Below, piece by piece: positions 8,290 through 16,435 of a DNA stretch of 64,000 nt (position 1 is the stretch's first letter; each line of letters starts with the position of its first letter). The position numbers were made by a program, and so were the translations under genes. Below the pieces are notes generated by a model, which saw nothing but the letters and a program-made list of their open reading frames with translations, did not search any database and was not told where the DNA came from. This stretch comes from Pseudomonas sp. PH1b (GTDB lineage: Bacteria; Pseudomonadota; Gammaproteobacteria; Pseudomonadales; Pseudomonadaceae). The DNA lies in NCBI RefSeq assembly GCF_000633395.1, contig NZ_AYMU01000002.1, forward strand, positions 62,001-126,000. The letters run 5' to 3'.

Positions 8290-9225
8290 ATGAACGCCAT
8301 ACCCGATAACAACAAGAAACCCCGTTCACTGGTCGCCGTGCTGATTTTCCTCGGCTGCCTGCTGATCTGGTCCACCAACTGGATCGCCATCTCGCTGCAG
8401 GTGGAACACAGCGACGTCGGCTCTTCGCTGATGCTGCGCTTCCTCATTGCCTACGGGGTGCTGTGGCTGTGGCAGCGGCTGTTCGCCGGCCCCCGGCAGC
8501 CGGTGACCCGCAAGGCCTACCTGCTGATGGCCGGGGTGGGGGCGGTGTACTTCTATGCCGGCATCGGCCTGGCCTACCTGGCCACCGCCTACCTGGGCAG
8601 TGCGCAGATGGCCTGCCTCAGTGCCTTCGTGATTTTCTACATCATCGGCATCAAGCGCCTGTTCCTGCATGTGCCGGTTGCCCTGCACAACCTGCTCGGC
8701 GCGCTGGTGAGCATTGCCGGGCTGGGGCTGTTCATGCTCGGCGACCCGGGGCGGCCGCTGTCGCTGGCCGGCGTGGCCCTGGGGCTGAGCTCCTTTCTGG
8801 CGGTGGCCATCGGCTCGGTGCTTTCGGAACACATCCAGAAGACCTGCCAGCTCGGCACCTTGCACATCAACAGGGTGGCGGCCGGCTGGGCCTGCGCGCT
8901 GTACGCCGTCAGCCTGCTGCTGGGCGGCCATGGCCTGCAGCTGCCCGGCACCCTGGCCGACCTCGGCATCCTGCTGTATCTGGGGGTGGTGTGCTCGGCG
9001 CTGGTGTTCGTGCTGTTCATCGACCTGATCAAGCGCATGGGCGCCGAGAACGCCGGCTATGTCGGCGTGCTGTACCCCATCGGCGCCAGTTACCTGTCGG
9101 TGTGGCTGGGGGAGACCCCGCTGAGCCTGCACCTGATGCTCGGCAGTGCCCTGGTGATGCTGGGCAGCCTGATCAACTTCAAGTTTCGCTACCACCCCGC
9201 CCCCAAGAAAGTGGAGTTCAGCTGA
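8290..9225 (+). CDS. EamA-family (DMT) transporter, probable product exporter
   Basis: A 311-residue integral membrane protein of the drug/metabolite transporter superfamily. It has about ten hydrophobic segments in two EamA repeats, beginning VAVLIFLGCLLIWSTNWIAI and containing the typical first-repeat LRFLIAYGVLWLW and second-repeat VLYPIGASYLSVWLGE. The family exports amino acids and related small metabolites across the inner membrane. It begins 10 bp after the first NRPS gene and abuts the GNAT gene, so it is in the same transcript. Export of the cluster product, or of an intermediate, is the natural inference. Substrate is not predictable from sequence. Confidence 0.88.
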   Translation: MNAIPDNNKKPRSLVAVLIFLGCLLIWSTNWIAISLQVEHSDVGSSLMLRFLIAYGVLWLWQRLFAGPRQPVTRKAYLLMAGVGAVYFYAGIGLAYLATAYLGSAQMACLSAFVIFYIIGIKRLFLHVPVALHNLLGALVSIAGLGLFMLGDPGRPLSLAGVALGLSSFLAVAIGSVLSEHIQKTCQLGTLHINRVAAGWACALYAVSLLLGGHGLQLPGTLADLGILLYLGVVCSALVFVLFIDLIKRMGAENAGYVGVLYPIGASYLSVWLGETPLSLHLMLGSALVMLGSLINFKFRYHPAPKKVEFS

Positions 9226-9693
9226 ATGAGCAATGTACGGATACGCCAGGCAACCACGGACGATCTGATCGGTATTTTCGAGGCCCACCGCAACTCGGTA
9301 GAGCGCCTGTGCACCTCTGAATACAGCGATCAGCAGATCCGCATGTGGCTCGATGGACGCTCCCCGGAAACCTACCGGGAGGCCGTGGAAAAGGGCTCGC
9401 TGTGGCTGGCCGAGGGTGAGCGGATTGAGGGTTTCGTCGAGCTCGACGGCAATGAGGTCAGCAAGCTGTTCATTCGTGGCGACGTTGCCAGGCGCGGCCT
9501 CGGCAGCCGTCTGCTGGAGGTGGCGCTGGCCCGTCTGCGTGCCAGCGGTGCCAGCTCTGCCTACCTGGAAGCAACCCTGACAGCCGAAGGCTTCTACGCC
9601 TACCACGGTTTCCAGAAGATCGGTGAGGGCACCTTCAGCCGCGGCAACAGCCCGGTGTCCATCGAGATCATCAAGATGGAACGTCCGCTTTGA
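9226..9693 (+). CDS. GNAT-family N-acetyltransferase
   Basis: A 155-residue GCN5-related acetyltransferase. The acetyl-CoA pyrophosphate-binding motif is clear as RRGLGSRLLEVALARL, with a preceding beta strand (VSKLFIRGDV) and a C-terminal motif B in FYAYHGFQKIGEG. Its ATG follows the transporter stop codon with no gap, so the two are translationally coupled. In toxin-producing clusters such enzymes either tailor the product or acetylate it for self-protection. The coupling to an exporter gene makes self-protection a fair guess, but tailoring is equally possible. Confidence 0.87.
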   Translation: MSNVRIRQATTDDLIGIFEAHRNSVERLCTSEYSDQQIRMWLDGRSPETYREAVEKGSLWLAEGERIEGFVELDGNEVSKLFIRGDVARRGLGSRLLEVALARLRASGASSAYLEATLTAEGFYAYHGFQKIGEGTFSRGNSPVSIEIIKMERPL

Positions 9694-9797
9694 GCTGACC
9701 GTCAGCGGCCACTTCAGCACTGCAGATCTTGCCCGTCCCCGGTTCACGGGGGCGCGGCCGGCTGCACCCGGAAAACGGCACACGAGGCTTATCCAAG

Positions 9798-11015
9798 ATG
9801 ACAGGGATGCTATTGAAACTAACGGTGCTCGATCAGAACCTGTGCGCCGGTTGCGGCGCCTGCGCCCTGGTGTGCCCGCCGCAGGTGATCAGCTTCGACC
9901 CGGAGCGGGTGGTGCCCCTGCTGGAAGGCATCGGCGACAGCTGTGAAAGCTGCAGCGAGTGCCTGGCGGTGTGCCCGGGGCTGCAACCGGACACCGATCG
10001 CGCCGAGCTGGAACTGTTCGGCCGTACCCGCCGCGCCGATGAGCGCTGGCTGGGGATCAGCCGCCAGGCCATCGGTGCACGTTCCACCGACCCGCAGATA
10101 GTCCGGCGTTCGGCCAGTGGCGGCACCGCTACCACCTTGCTGCTCGCCGCCCGGGAACACTTTGACGTGGACCTGACCCTGACCATGGGCCGTCACCCCG
10201 AGCAGGGCTGGCGCAGCGCCCCGCAGTTGGGCAGCGCCGCGGCGGCGATCATCAACAATGCCCAGTCCACCTACCAGTTGGCGCCTTACCTGAATGCCCT
10301 GCGCGAATGCTACGAACAGCAGCCGGAGGCGCGCATCGCCCTGGTGGGGCTTGCCTGCCATGTCCAGGCGATCCGCAAGTTGCAACGCCGGGATACTGCC
10401 ATCGGCCGTTGGGCTCGCAGCCAGATCGTCTGCGTGATCGAGACCGCCTGTTCCTCCAACACCTTGCCGGCCGGCACCCGCAGCATCATCACTGACGTGC
10501 TGGGGCAGGACCCGCAGCAGGTCAGCGACATCAAGTACCGCGAAGGCGATTACCCCGGGCGGCTGCAAGTCACCCTGCTGGACAGCCAGACCTTCGGCAT
10601 CGATTTCTGGGAGATTCTCGGCAAGCTCAAGGACAACAAGACCTTTCGCTGCCTCAGCTGCGGTGACTGGATGAGCGGGTTGGCCGACGTCAGCGTGTGT
10701 GACGGCGACCCCAACATCTTCGAAGCCAGCCTCAACGGTTCCGAGGAACAGAAACACGGCCGCGCGCTGATCCGTACCGAAAGGGGCCAGGCCCTGGTGG
10801 ACAGCGCCATCGCCCACGGCCGTCTGGAAAGCTGGGAGGTCGACCTGGGTGGCTTCAACCTCGGCCTTGAACGCAAGAAGAACCGCCGACGCTTCTACGA
10901 AACCCAGCCGCTGGTGTTGCCCGCTGGCCCCGGCGTGGGCGACCACTTCGAGGACGAAGCGCTGGTGGACGACGCCGAACTGATCAACCCCGCCAAATAC
11001 AGGAGTAGCCCATGA
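9798..11015 (+). CDS. Ferredoxin/FrhB-like iron-sulfur reductase
   Basis: A 405-residue protein joining a 2[4Fe-4S] ferredoxin domain to a coenzyme F420 hydrogenase beta-subunit (FrhB/FdhB-like) domain. The N-terminus has CAGCGACALVCP (Cys16, 19, 22, 26) and CESCSECLAVCP (Cys49, 52, 55, 59). The later domain has RRSASGGTATTLLLAA, LVGLACHVQAIRKLQ and FRCLSCGDWMSGLADVSVCD. Family members are flavin and Fe-S reductases acting on F420, chlorophyll derivatives or cell-surface precursors. F420 is not a usual Pseudomonas cofactor, so a flavin with ferredoxin-type electrons is likelier. Start at 9798 (GAGG 10 bp upstream); ATG 9807 is an alternative. Its stop overlaps the next start (ATGA), so it probably works with the EPSPS-like enzyme. 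Confidence 0.88.
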   Translation: MTGMLLKLTVLDQNLCAGCGACALVCPPQVISFDPERVVPLLEGIGDSCESCSECLAVCPGLQPDTDRAELELFGRTRRADERWLGISRQAIGARSTDPQIVRRSASGGTATTLLLAAREHFDVDLTLTMGRHPEQGWRSAPQLGSAAAAIINNAQSTYQLAPYLNALRECYEQQPEARIALVGLACHVQAIRKLQRRDTAIGRWARSQIVCVIETACSSNTLPAGTRSIITDVLGQDPQQVSDIKYREGDYPGRLQVTLLDSQTFGIDFWEILGKLKDNKTFRCLSCGDWMSGLADVSVCDGDPNIFEASLNGSEEQKHGRALIRTERGQALVDSAIAHGRLESWEVDLGGFNLGLERKKNRRRFYETQPLVLPAGPGVGDHFEDEALVDDAELINPAKYRSSP

Positions 11016-12355
11016 TCGATTACCCGGACCGGCCCATCGATTTCACCCTGGACCGTGAACAACAGGTCTGGGCCAACATCGACGGCTACCTGCCGTCGGA
11101 CAAGTCCATCAGCCATCGGATGATCCTGTTTGCCGCCCTGGCTCGGCACCCGGTGCGCCTGCGGGACCTGAACCGGGGCAAGGCCGTGACCCTGTTGCTC
11201 GATGCCCTGCAGCAGTTGGGGCTTGAGGTGACGCCGGGGCAGGCGCCGGAAACCCTGGAGATCAGCGGTGAGTTCGCCCAGGCAACCCATGAGCGGCGGG
11301 TCGACCTGGGCCCGTCCAGTGCGGCGGCGCGGCTGTTGATCGGGATGCTGGTGGGGCTCGATGTGCCGTGCATCGTCGATGGCGACGAAACCCTGCGCAA
11401 TCGCCCCTTCGACTGGATCGTCGAGCCCTTGAACCAGATGGGCGCCCACCTGGAATACCTGGGGCGCCCGGGCGCGCTACCGATCCGCATTCATCAGGCT
11501 GCGTTCCGCGGCGGCGCGGCACAGATCCACATCGGCAGCGCCCAGGCCATCAGCACCTTGCTGTTTGCCGGGGTGGCGGCGCGCAAGCCGATGTCGATCC
11601 GCTACCCGGTGGTGGCCCGGGATCACACCCAGCGCATCATCAACAGTTTTGGTGACCGGCTGCAGGACGAGCAGTTGCAGATCCACTACCAGCCCCGGGA
11701 CTGCGCGATTCCTGAGGAGATCAGCATCCCTCGCGACCCCTCGGCCATTGCCTATCCTGCGGCGCTGTTCCTGCTGTGCAACCGCCACCAGGAGCAGCAG
11801 CGCCTGAGCTTCGACAATGTGTGCCTGAACCCGACGCGCCTGGGCTTCTTCAACTGGTTGCTGGCCTGCGGTTTCAACCTGACCCTGGAGGTGGACAGCA
11901 TTCGCCATGGCGAACCGGTGGGGCGCTTGCTGCTGCGCGGTGGCGGCCAGCCCCGGGCCCACGACTTGCGCGACAAGCACCAGTTCCACGCGATGATCGA
12001 CGAGGTGCCGCTGGCCCTGGCCATCAGTTGCGTGCTGCCCGGCAGCGCGACCTTCAGTGACCTTTATGAGCTGACCTTCAAGGAGTCGGACCGGATCGCC
12101 GCCACCCGCAGCATGCTCAATGCCCTGGGCCTGGACTACCAGGTCGAGGGCTACGACGTGCACGTGACCGGCGGGCAGACGCCGCAGGTGGAGGGTGCCA
12201 TCCCGACCTTTGGCGACCATCGCCTGTCGATGACCGCCCACGTCCTGTTGCTGGCCCACGGGCTCAAGGCCACGATCCTCGAAGGGCATTGCTACCAGAC
12301 TTCATTTCCAGGGTTTGCCCAGTGCCTGGATCGCCTGACCGGACGGGAGGCCTGA
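11012..12355 (+). CDS. Stand-alone EPSP-synthase (AroA) paralogue, altered active-site loop
   Basis: A 447-residue member of the enolpyruvyl-transferase family. Conserved signatures are KSISHR (31-36), SAQ (176-178), DE (330-331), KESDR (357-361), GDHR (401-404) and a class II-like TSFP (430-433). The usual N-(S/A)-G-T loop that binds phosphoenolpyruvate reads GPSSAAAR (100-107), so Asn, Gly and Thr are replaced. In Pseudomonas the housekeeping EPSP synthase is normally fused to prephenate dehydrogenase, so this separate copy is a paralogue. It overlaps the FrhB-like gene by 4 bp and the dehydrogenase by 1 bp. Known precedents for recruited relatives are NikO/PolA (enolpyruvyl-UMP) and the EPSPS homologue of the ansatrienin cyclohexanecarboxylate pathway. 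A changed reaction on a shikimate-like or other hydroxylated acceptor is inferred. Confidence 0.9.
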   Translation: MIDYPDRPIDFTLDREQQVWANIDGYLPSDKSISHRMILFAALARHPVRLRDLNRGKAVTLLLDALQQLGLEVTPGQAPETLEISGEFAQATHERRVDLGPSSAAARLLIGMLVGLDVPCIVDGDETLRNRPFDWIVEPLNQMGAHLEYLGRPGALPIRIHQAAFRGGAAQIHIGSAQAISTLLFAGVAARKPMSIRYPVVARDHTQRIINSFGDRLQDEQLQIHYQPRDCAIPEEISIPRDPSAIAYPAALFLLCNRHQEQQRLSFDNVCLNPTRLGFFNWLLACGFNLTLEVDSIRHGEPVGRLLLRGGGQPRAHDLRDKHQFHAMIDEVPLALAISCVLPGSATFSDLYELTFKESDRIAATRSMLNALGLDYQVEGYDVHVTGGQTPQVEGAIPTFGDHRLSMTAHVLLLAHGLKATILEGHCYQTSFPGFAQCLDRLTGREA

Positions 12356-13365
12356 TGACCAACAGCCGATACACACTGACCGCCTGTGGCAGCGATGGGG
12401 TGATTGCCGTGCATGAACCGCTGGCCGCACTGGCGGCCACTGAAGTGCGGGTGGCGGTGGACTATTCCATGGTCAGCCCGGGCACCGAACGTCACTACCT
12501 GCAGCAGGTTCGCGAGACCGGTGAACACCTGCCCCTGGGTTACTGCGCGGCCGGGGTGGTTCACGCCGTAGGGGCCGAGGTGGCAGGCGTGCAGCCGGGG
12601 GACCGGGTGGTGGCCATGGGCTGGAAGATCGCCACCCATTCCAACTGGATCCAGGTGCCCCAGCGCCTAGTGTGCAAGGTGCCGCAGACGCTGACCCAGG
12701 ACCAGGCGATTCTCGCCACCTTGGGCGCTACCGCGGTGCATGCGGTGGACCGTGGGCAATTGCAGGCGGAGGAGCGGATTCTGGTGGTGGGCATGGGCCT
12801 GGTGGGCAAGATGCTGAGCCTGGTGGCGGCCTGTCATGACGCGCAGATCTGGGTCGCCGACCTCAACCCCGCCGCCATCGATCCGGGCCTGCCGGTGCAG
12901 GTGCTCGACCTTATGGCCGAGCCGGGGGCGATGGCCGGGCAATTCACCCGGATCTTCCTGTGCATCGACGCGGATATCAGTGCCTTGTTCCCGCGGCTGC
13001 TGGCCTTGCTCAGCCCCGAGGGCAACGGACTTGGCCGTTCGCGGCTGGTGAATGTCGGGCGGGTCAGCCTGACCCTGGAGCTGTCGCCGCAGATGGGCAA
13101 CATCGACATCGTCAACGTGTCCCGCTGCGGCAACGGTTACCGCGACGATGCCTACCATCATGGGCTCAAGAGCGTGCAGTGCCCGGCGGGGGAGGCCACC
13201 GTGGAACGCAACATCGCTCGTTGCCTCGATTACCTGGTGGTCGCCAGGCAATGGCTGGAGCATTTGCAGCGGGTCGAAATGGACCCGGATCAAGCCTTGC
13301 AGCACTACAACTGCGCGGGGTTCTTCGCCCCTGGAATCAACCTGATCAAGCACAGGGAAGAGTGA
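12355..13365 (+). CDS. GroES-like (MDR) dehydrogenase
   Basis: A 336-residue medium-chain dehydrogenase/reductase. The GroES-like part shows SPGTERHYL (41-49), LGYCAAGVV (61-69) and QPGDRVVAMG (80-89). The nucleotide-binding fold has the VVGMGLVGK glycine motif (144-152), followed by an acidic residue in VADLNP. The catalytic zinc ligand Cys found at the SPGTE position in classical alcohol dehydrogenases is absent, as in BchC-like and other sugar or cyclitol dehydrogenases of the SPGTE subgroup. ATG overlaps the stop of the EPSPS-like gene (TGATG). With the reductase and enolpyruvyl-transferase genes it probably modifies one cyclic or hydroxylated precursor; that is inference. Confidence 0.85.
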   Translation: MTNSRYTLTACGSDGVIAVHEPLAALAATEVRVAVDYSMVSPGTERHYLQQVRETGEHLPLGYCAAGVVHAVGAEVAGVQPGDRVVAMGWKIATHSNWIQVPQRLVCKVPQTLTQDQAILATLGATAVHAVDRGQLQAEERILVVGMGLVGKMLSLVAACHDAQIWVADLNPAAIDPGLPVQVLDLMAEPGAMAGQFTRIFLCIDADISALFPRLLALLSPEGNGLGRSRLVNVGRVSLTLELSPQMGNIDIVNVSRCGNGYRDDAYHHGLKSVQCPAGEATVERNIARCLDYLVVARQWLEHLQRVEMDPDQALQHYNCAGFFAPGINLIKHREE

Positions 13366-13369
13366 CGGC

Positions 13370-16300
13370 ATGGGTCATCTATCTATTGCTTCGCGCCTGG
13401 ATGAAGTTTTCGCCCGGCACGCCACCCAGACCGCGCTGAGCTGCAACGGCGTAGTGCTCAGCTACCGGGAACTGGAGCTGCGCTCGGCCGAGGTGGCGGC
13501 GCGTTTGCTGGGCCTTGGCCTGAAGCCCGGCAGCACCCTGGGCCTGCAAGTGCAGCGCTCGATCGAGCAATTGGTGCTGCTGGTGGGCATGGTCCGGGCC
13601 GGCCTTTCGTACTGCTATCTGGACCCTGGCAACCCGCCCCAGTGGAACCAGTCGGTCTGTGAGCGCAGTGGTGTGCATTGGCGGGTCACCCAGGAAGCTG
13701 CGGGCGGCCCGGGGTACCTGGCGCTGGACGAGTTGCTGGCGCCAACCGACGAGGTGCCGTGCTGGCCGCAGCTGACCGGTGCCGAGCCGGTGTACGTGAA
13801 CTTTTCCAGTGGCACCACCGGCGCGCCGAAGATCATTCCCTGCACCCATCGCGGGGTGTTGGGCTTTTGCGATCGCCCGCGCCACTTTGCGCTGCAGCCG
13901 GGCTTTCGCATGCTGTACGCCTCGAACCTGACCTTCGATGCCTCGCAGTTCGAGATCTGGACCGCGCTGCTCAATGGCGGCGAGTTGCATATCCATGTTC
14001 CAGGCCCGCTGACCCTTGAGCACCTGCGTCGTTACATCCATGACGTCGGGGTCGACAGCCTGTGGCTGACCTCGACCCTGTTCAATACCTTCATCGACAT
14101 CGATCGTGACTGGCTGCGGGGCGTCAGGCGGCTGATGGTCGGCGGCGAGGTGCTGTCCGCGGGGCATATCCGCCAGGCCTATGCCGCCTCCGAAGGGCTG
14201 GTGCTCTACAACGGCTATGGCCCCACGGAAAACACCATGGGCACCTGTGTCTATGCCATTCCCCGGGACTTCGACAGCCGCCGGGAGATCCCCATCGGCC
14301 AGGCCGTGGACGATGCCACTCTGTTGCTGGTGCGCGCCGATGGGCAGCCGTGCGAGGTGGATGAGCCCGGCGAGTTGCTGATCGCCGGGGGCGGCCTGTC
14401 CCCGGGTTATCTCGGGGATGCCGAGCTGACCCGGGAGCGCTTCATCGACCTGCCGTGGCAGGGCCAGACACTGCGTTGCTACCGCAGTGGCGACCTGGTT
14501 TCCCGGGATGGCCAGGGGCTCTATCACTTTCATGGTCGCAGCGATGACCAGATCAAGCTGCGTGGCCAGCGCCTGTCCCTGACCGAGGTCGCCGCCGCCT
14601 TCAAGCGGTACCCGGGGATGCTCGATTGTGCCGTGCTGCTGGATGACCAGGGAACCGAGGCGCAGTTGCTGCTGGTGTACCTCAAGGCGCCCGGGGTCGA
14701 GCCCCGGGCGCTGGCCGAATATGGCCGGCAAGGCCTGCCGCCGTTCATGGTGCCGCAGCGTTTTGTCGAGATTGAGCGCTTTCCGTTGCGGGCGTCCGGC
14801 AAGCTGGATATTGCCGAGCTGAAGCAGCGGCTGTGCCACGGGCAGCCGGCCGCGCAAACCGATGACTCGCCGGCAGGGCGTTTTCTCGCGCGTTTTGGCG
14901 TGTTGGTTCATGACCTGCAGCGCAGTTTCTTCGACAACGGCGGCAACTCCCTGGGGGCGATCAAGCTGGTGGGCATGGTGAACCGGCACCTGGGCTGGGA
15001 GGGCCTGGACCTGGAGCAGTTCTACCGCATGGCCACCCTGGGCCAGTTGCTGGACTGGCTGCAGGCCCAGCCCGGCCTGGCATCCCTGCTGGAAAACGGT
15101 GCCGAGGAGTACCACGTGATGGCGACGCAGCAGCAGTCCCTGGCCACAGCCCAGGCAGGCTTTTGCATCAACACTCACCTGGGGCGTTTTGCCGTGGTCC
15201 GCGCCACCTCCGCGCACCAGGCCGAGGAAGCTTTGCGCAGCGGTTCCGGGGCGTTGTCGGGGGCCGGCGACAGTCGCTGGATCGGCTTGAACAAGAGCCA
15301 GTTGTCGATGGTGTATGCCGAACTGTTCAGCAAGGATCTGCGGGCCAACAACGTGCTCTACCTGTTCCGGCCCGAGCAGTTGCCGGCCGCCGGGCTGGAC
15401 CTGGAGGCGCTGGCCCGAGGTTTGAAGCAGCGCTATCCGCTGGCGGGCTGTCGGGTGGCACGGGTCGAGGGTGAGTACTGTTTTGACCTGGCGCCCGAGC
15501 CGCCGGCGCGCCTGTGGCTGGAGGAGGTCGTGGAGTTTCCCACCCAGCAGGCCTGCGTGGAGCATTTCCTGCAGCGGCCGCTGTCGCTGTTCGAGCAGGA
15601 CCTGTGCAGCCTGTTCAAGGTGCGCATCGACGGCACCCTGCACCTGGGGCTGTGGCTGCATCACATCCTTGGCAACCATGTCGGCCAGTTGAGCCTGCTG
15701 CGCAGCGTGGAGCAGTTGGCGCTGGATTCGCATTCGCCTGCGGTGGCGGACTTCTCCTTTGTTGGCAACAACCTGATGCAGGCCGAGGCATATGAGCGTC
15801 TGGCCGATGCCGGTACCGAGGCCTGGGAGCAGGAGGCCGAGGAGTACGCACCGCTGGCCGATATCCCGGCGCCGACGGCCACAGCCCAGGTGGTGCAGTT
15901 TCGGGCGGCACTGGCCATGAACCCGTTGAAGCTGGCCTCGCCGCAGCGTCTGTTCCACCTGTTGCAGGCCTTCCGCCAGGGCTGCGCCGAGGGCCTGGGG
16001 ATAGAGGCTCCGATCGTCAATCTGCTGTTCGCCTGGGCCGAGCGTTCGGTGATCAGCGGGTTCTCCAGCTACACGGTGCCTGTGCCGCTGACTCCCGGGC
16101 GCTTTGCCGAAGGCGGCGAGCCTCAGGCCGGCATGGATTACCTGAATACCAAATTGGCCCGGGCGGCCCTGGGCTATGAGGAAATACTCGCGGCACTGGG
16201 CTTGTACGGCTTTGCCCCGGCGTTCCTGTGCAACTTCGTCGAACTGCCGGCCAGTGATGCCCAGTGGCTGCAAACGCGGGTCGCCAACCCGGTCACCGAG

Positions 16301-16435
16301 TGGCCCAAGACCCTGCTCGACCTGACAGTGATCAAGTCGGCCCAGGGTTGCGAAGTACTGCTCAACAGCTATCTGCCCGAGCCGCGGGCCCGGGCTTTTC
16401 TCGAATCCTTTGTCGCGGCGGGGCAACGTCAATGA
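13370..16435 (+). CDS. NRPS, A-T-condensation-like (1021 aa)
   Basis: Second single-module NRPS. The adenylation domain has A3 VNFSSGTTGAPK (143-154), A5 YNGYGPTEN (280-288), A7 YRSGDLV, A8 GRSDDQIKLRGQRL and A10 Lys478 in ASGKLD. By-eye specificity residues are D-A-F-W-M-G-G-M-G-K. The first four match the valine-type code DAFWIGGTFK, so a hydrophobic amino acid is a tentative guess. The carrier serine is Ser527 in DNGGNSL. After an unusual linker (about 580-640) a C-terminal condensation-like domain carries HHILGNH (764-770), where HHxxxDG is expected: both His are kept, Asp is Asn. The order A-T-C with no N-terminal C and no thioesterase is uncommon. It starts 4 bp after the dehydrogenase and overlaps the hydrolase gene by 4 bp. 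Confidence 0.9.
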   Translation: MGHLSIASRLDEVFARHATQTALSCNGVVLSYRELELRSAEVAARLLGLGLKPGSTLGLQVQRSIEQLVLLVGMVRAGLSYCYLDPGNPPQWNQSVCERSGVHWRVTQEAAGGPGYLALDELLAPTDEVPCWPQLTGAEPVYVNFSSGTTGAPKIIPCTHRGVLGFCDRPRHFALQPGFRMLYASNLTFDASQFEIWTALLNGGELHIHVPGPLTLEHLRRYIHDVGVDSLWLTSTLFNTFIDIDRDWLRGVRRLMVGGEVLSAGHIRQAYAASEGLVLYNGYGPTENTMGTCVYAIPRDFDSRREIPIGQAVDDATLLLVRADGQPCEVDEPGELLIAGGGLSPGYLGDAELTRERFIDLPWQGQTLRCYRSGDLVSRDGQGLYHFHGRSDDQIKLRGQRLSLTEVAAAFKRYPGMLDCAVLLDDQGTEAQLLLVYLKAPGVEPRALAEYGRQGLPPFMVPQRFVEIERFPLRASGKLDIAELKQRLCHGQPAAQTDDSPAGRFLARFGVLVHDLQRSFFDNGGNSLGAIKLVGMVNRHLGWEGLDLEQFYRMATLGQLLDWLQAQPGLASLLENGAEEYHVMATQQQSLATAQAGFCINTHLGRFAVVRATSAHQAEEALRSGSGALSGAGDSRWIGLNKSQLSMVYAELFSKDLRANNVLYLFRPEQLPAAGLDLEALARGLKQRYPLAGCRVARVEGEYCFDLAPEPPARLWLEEVVEFPTQQACVEHFLQRPLSLFEQDLCSLFKVRIDGTLHLGLWLHHILGNHVGQLSLLRSVEQLALDSHSPAVADFSFVGNNLMQAEAYERLADAGTEAWEQEAEEYAPLADIPAPTATAQVVQFRAALAMNPLKLASPQRLFHLLQAFRQGCAEGLGIEAPIVNLLFAWAERSVISGFSSYTVPVPLTPGRFAEGGEPQAGMDYLNTKLARAALGYEEILAALGLYGFAPAFLCNFVELPASDAQWLQTRVANPVTEWPKTLLDLTVIKSAQGCEVLLNSYLPEPRARAFLESFVAAGQRQ

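Noticed and set aside
13379..16432. Long open frame (1017 codons) opposite the second NRPS
   Set aside because: Same reason: no domain, no ribosome-binding site, exact antisense of an evident NRPS.
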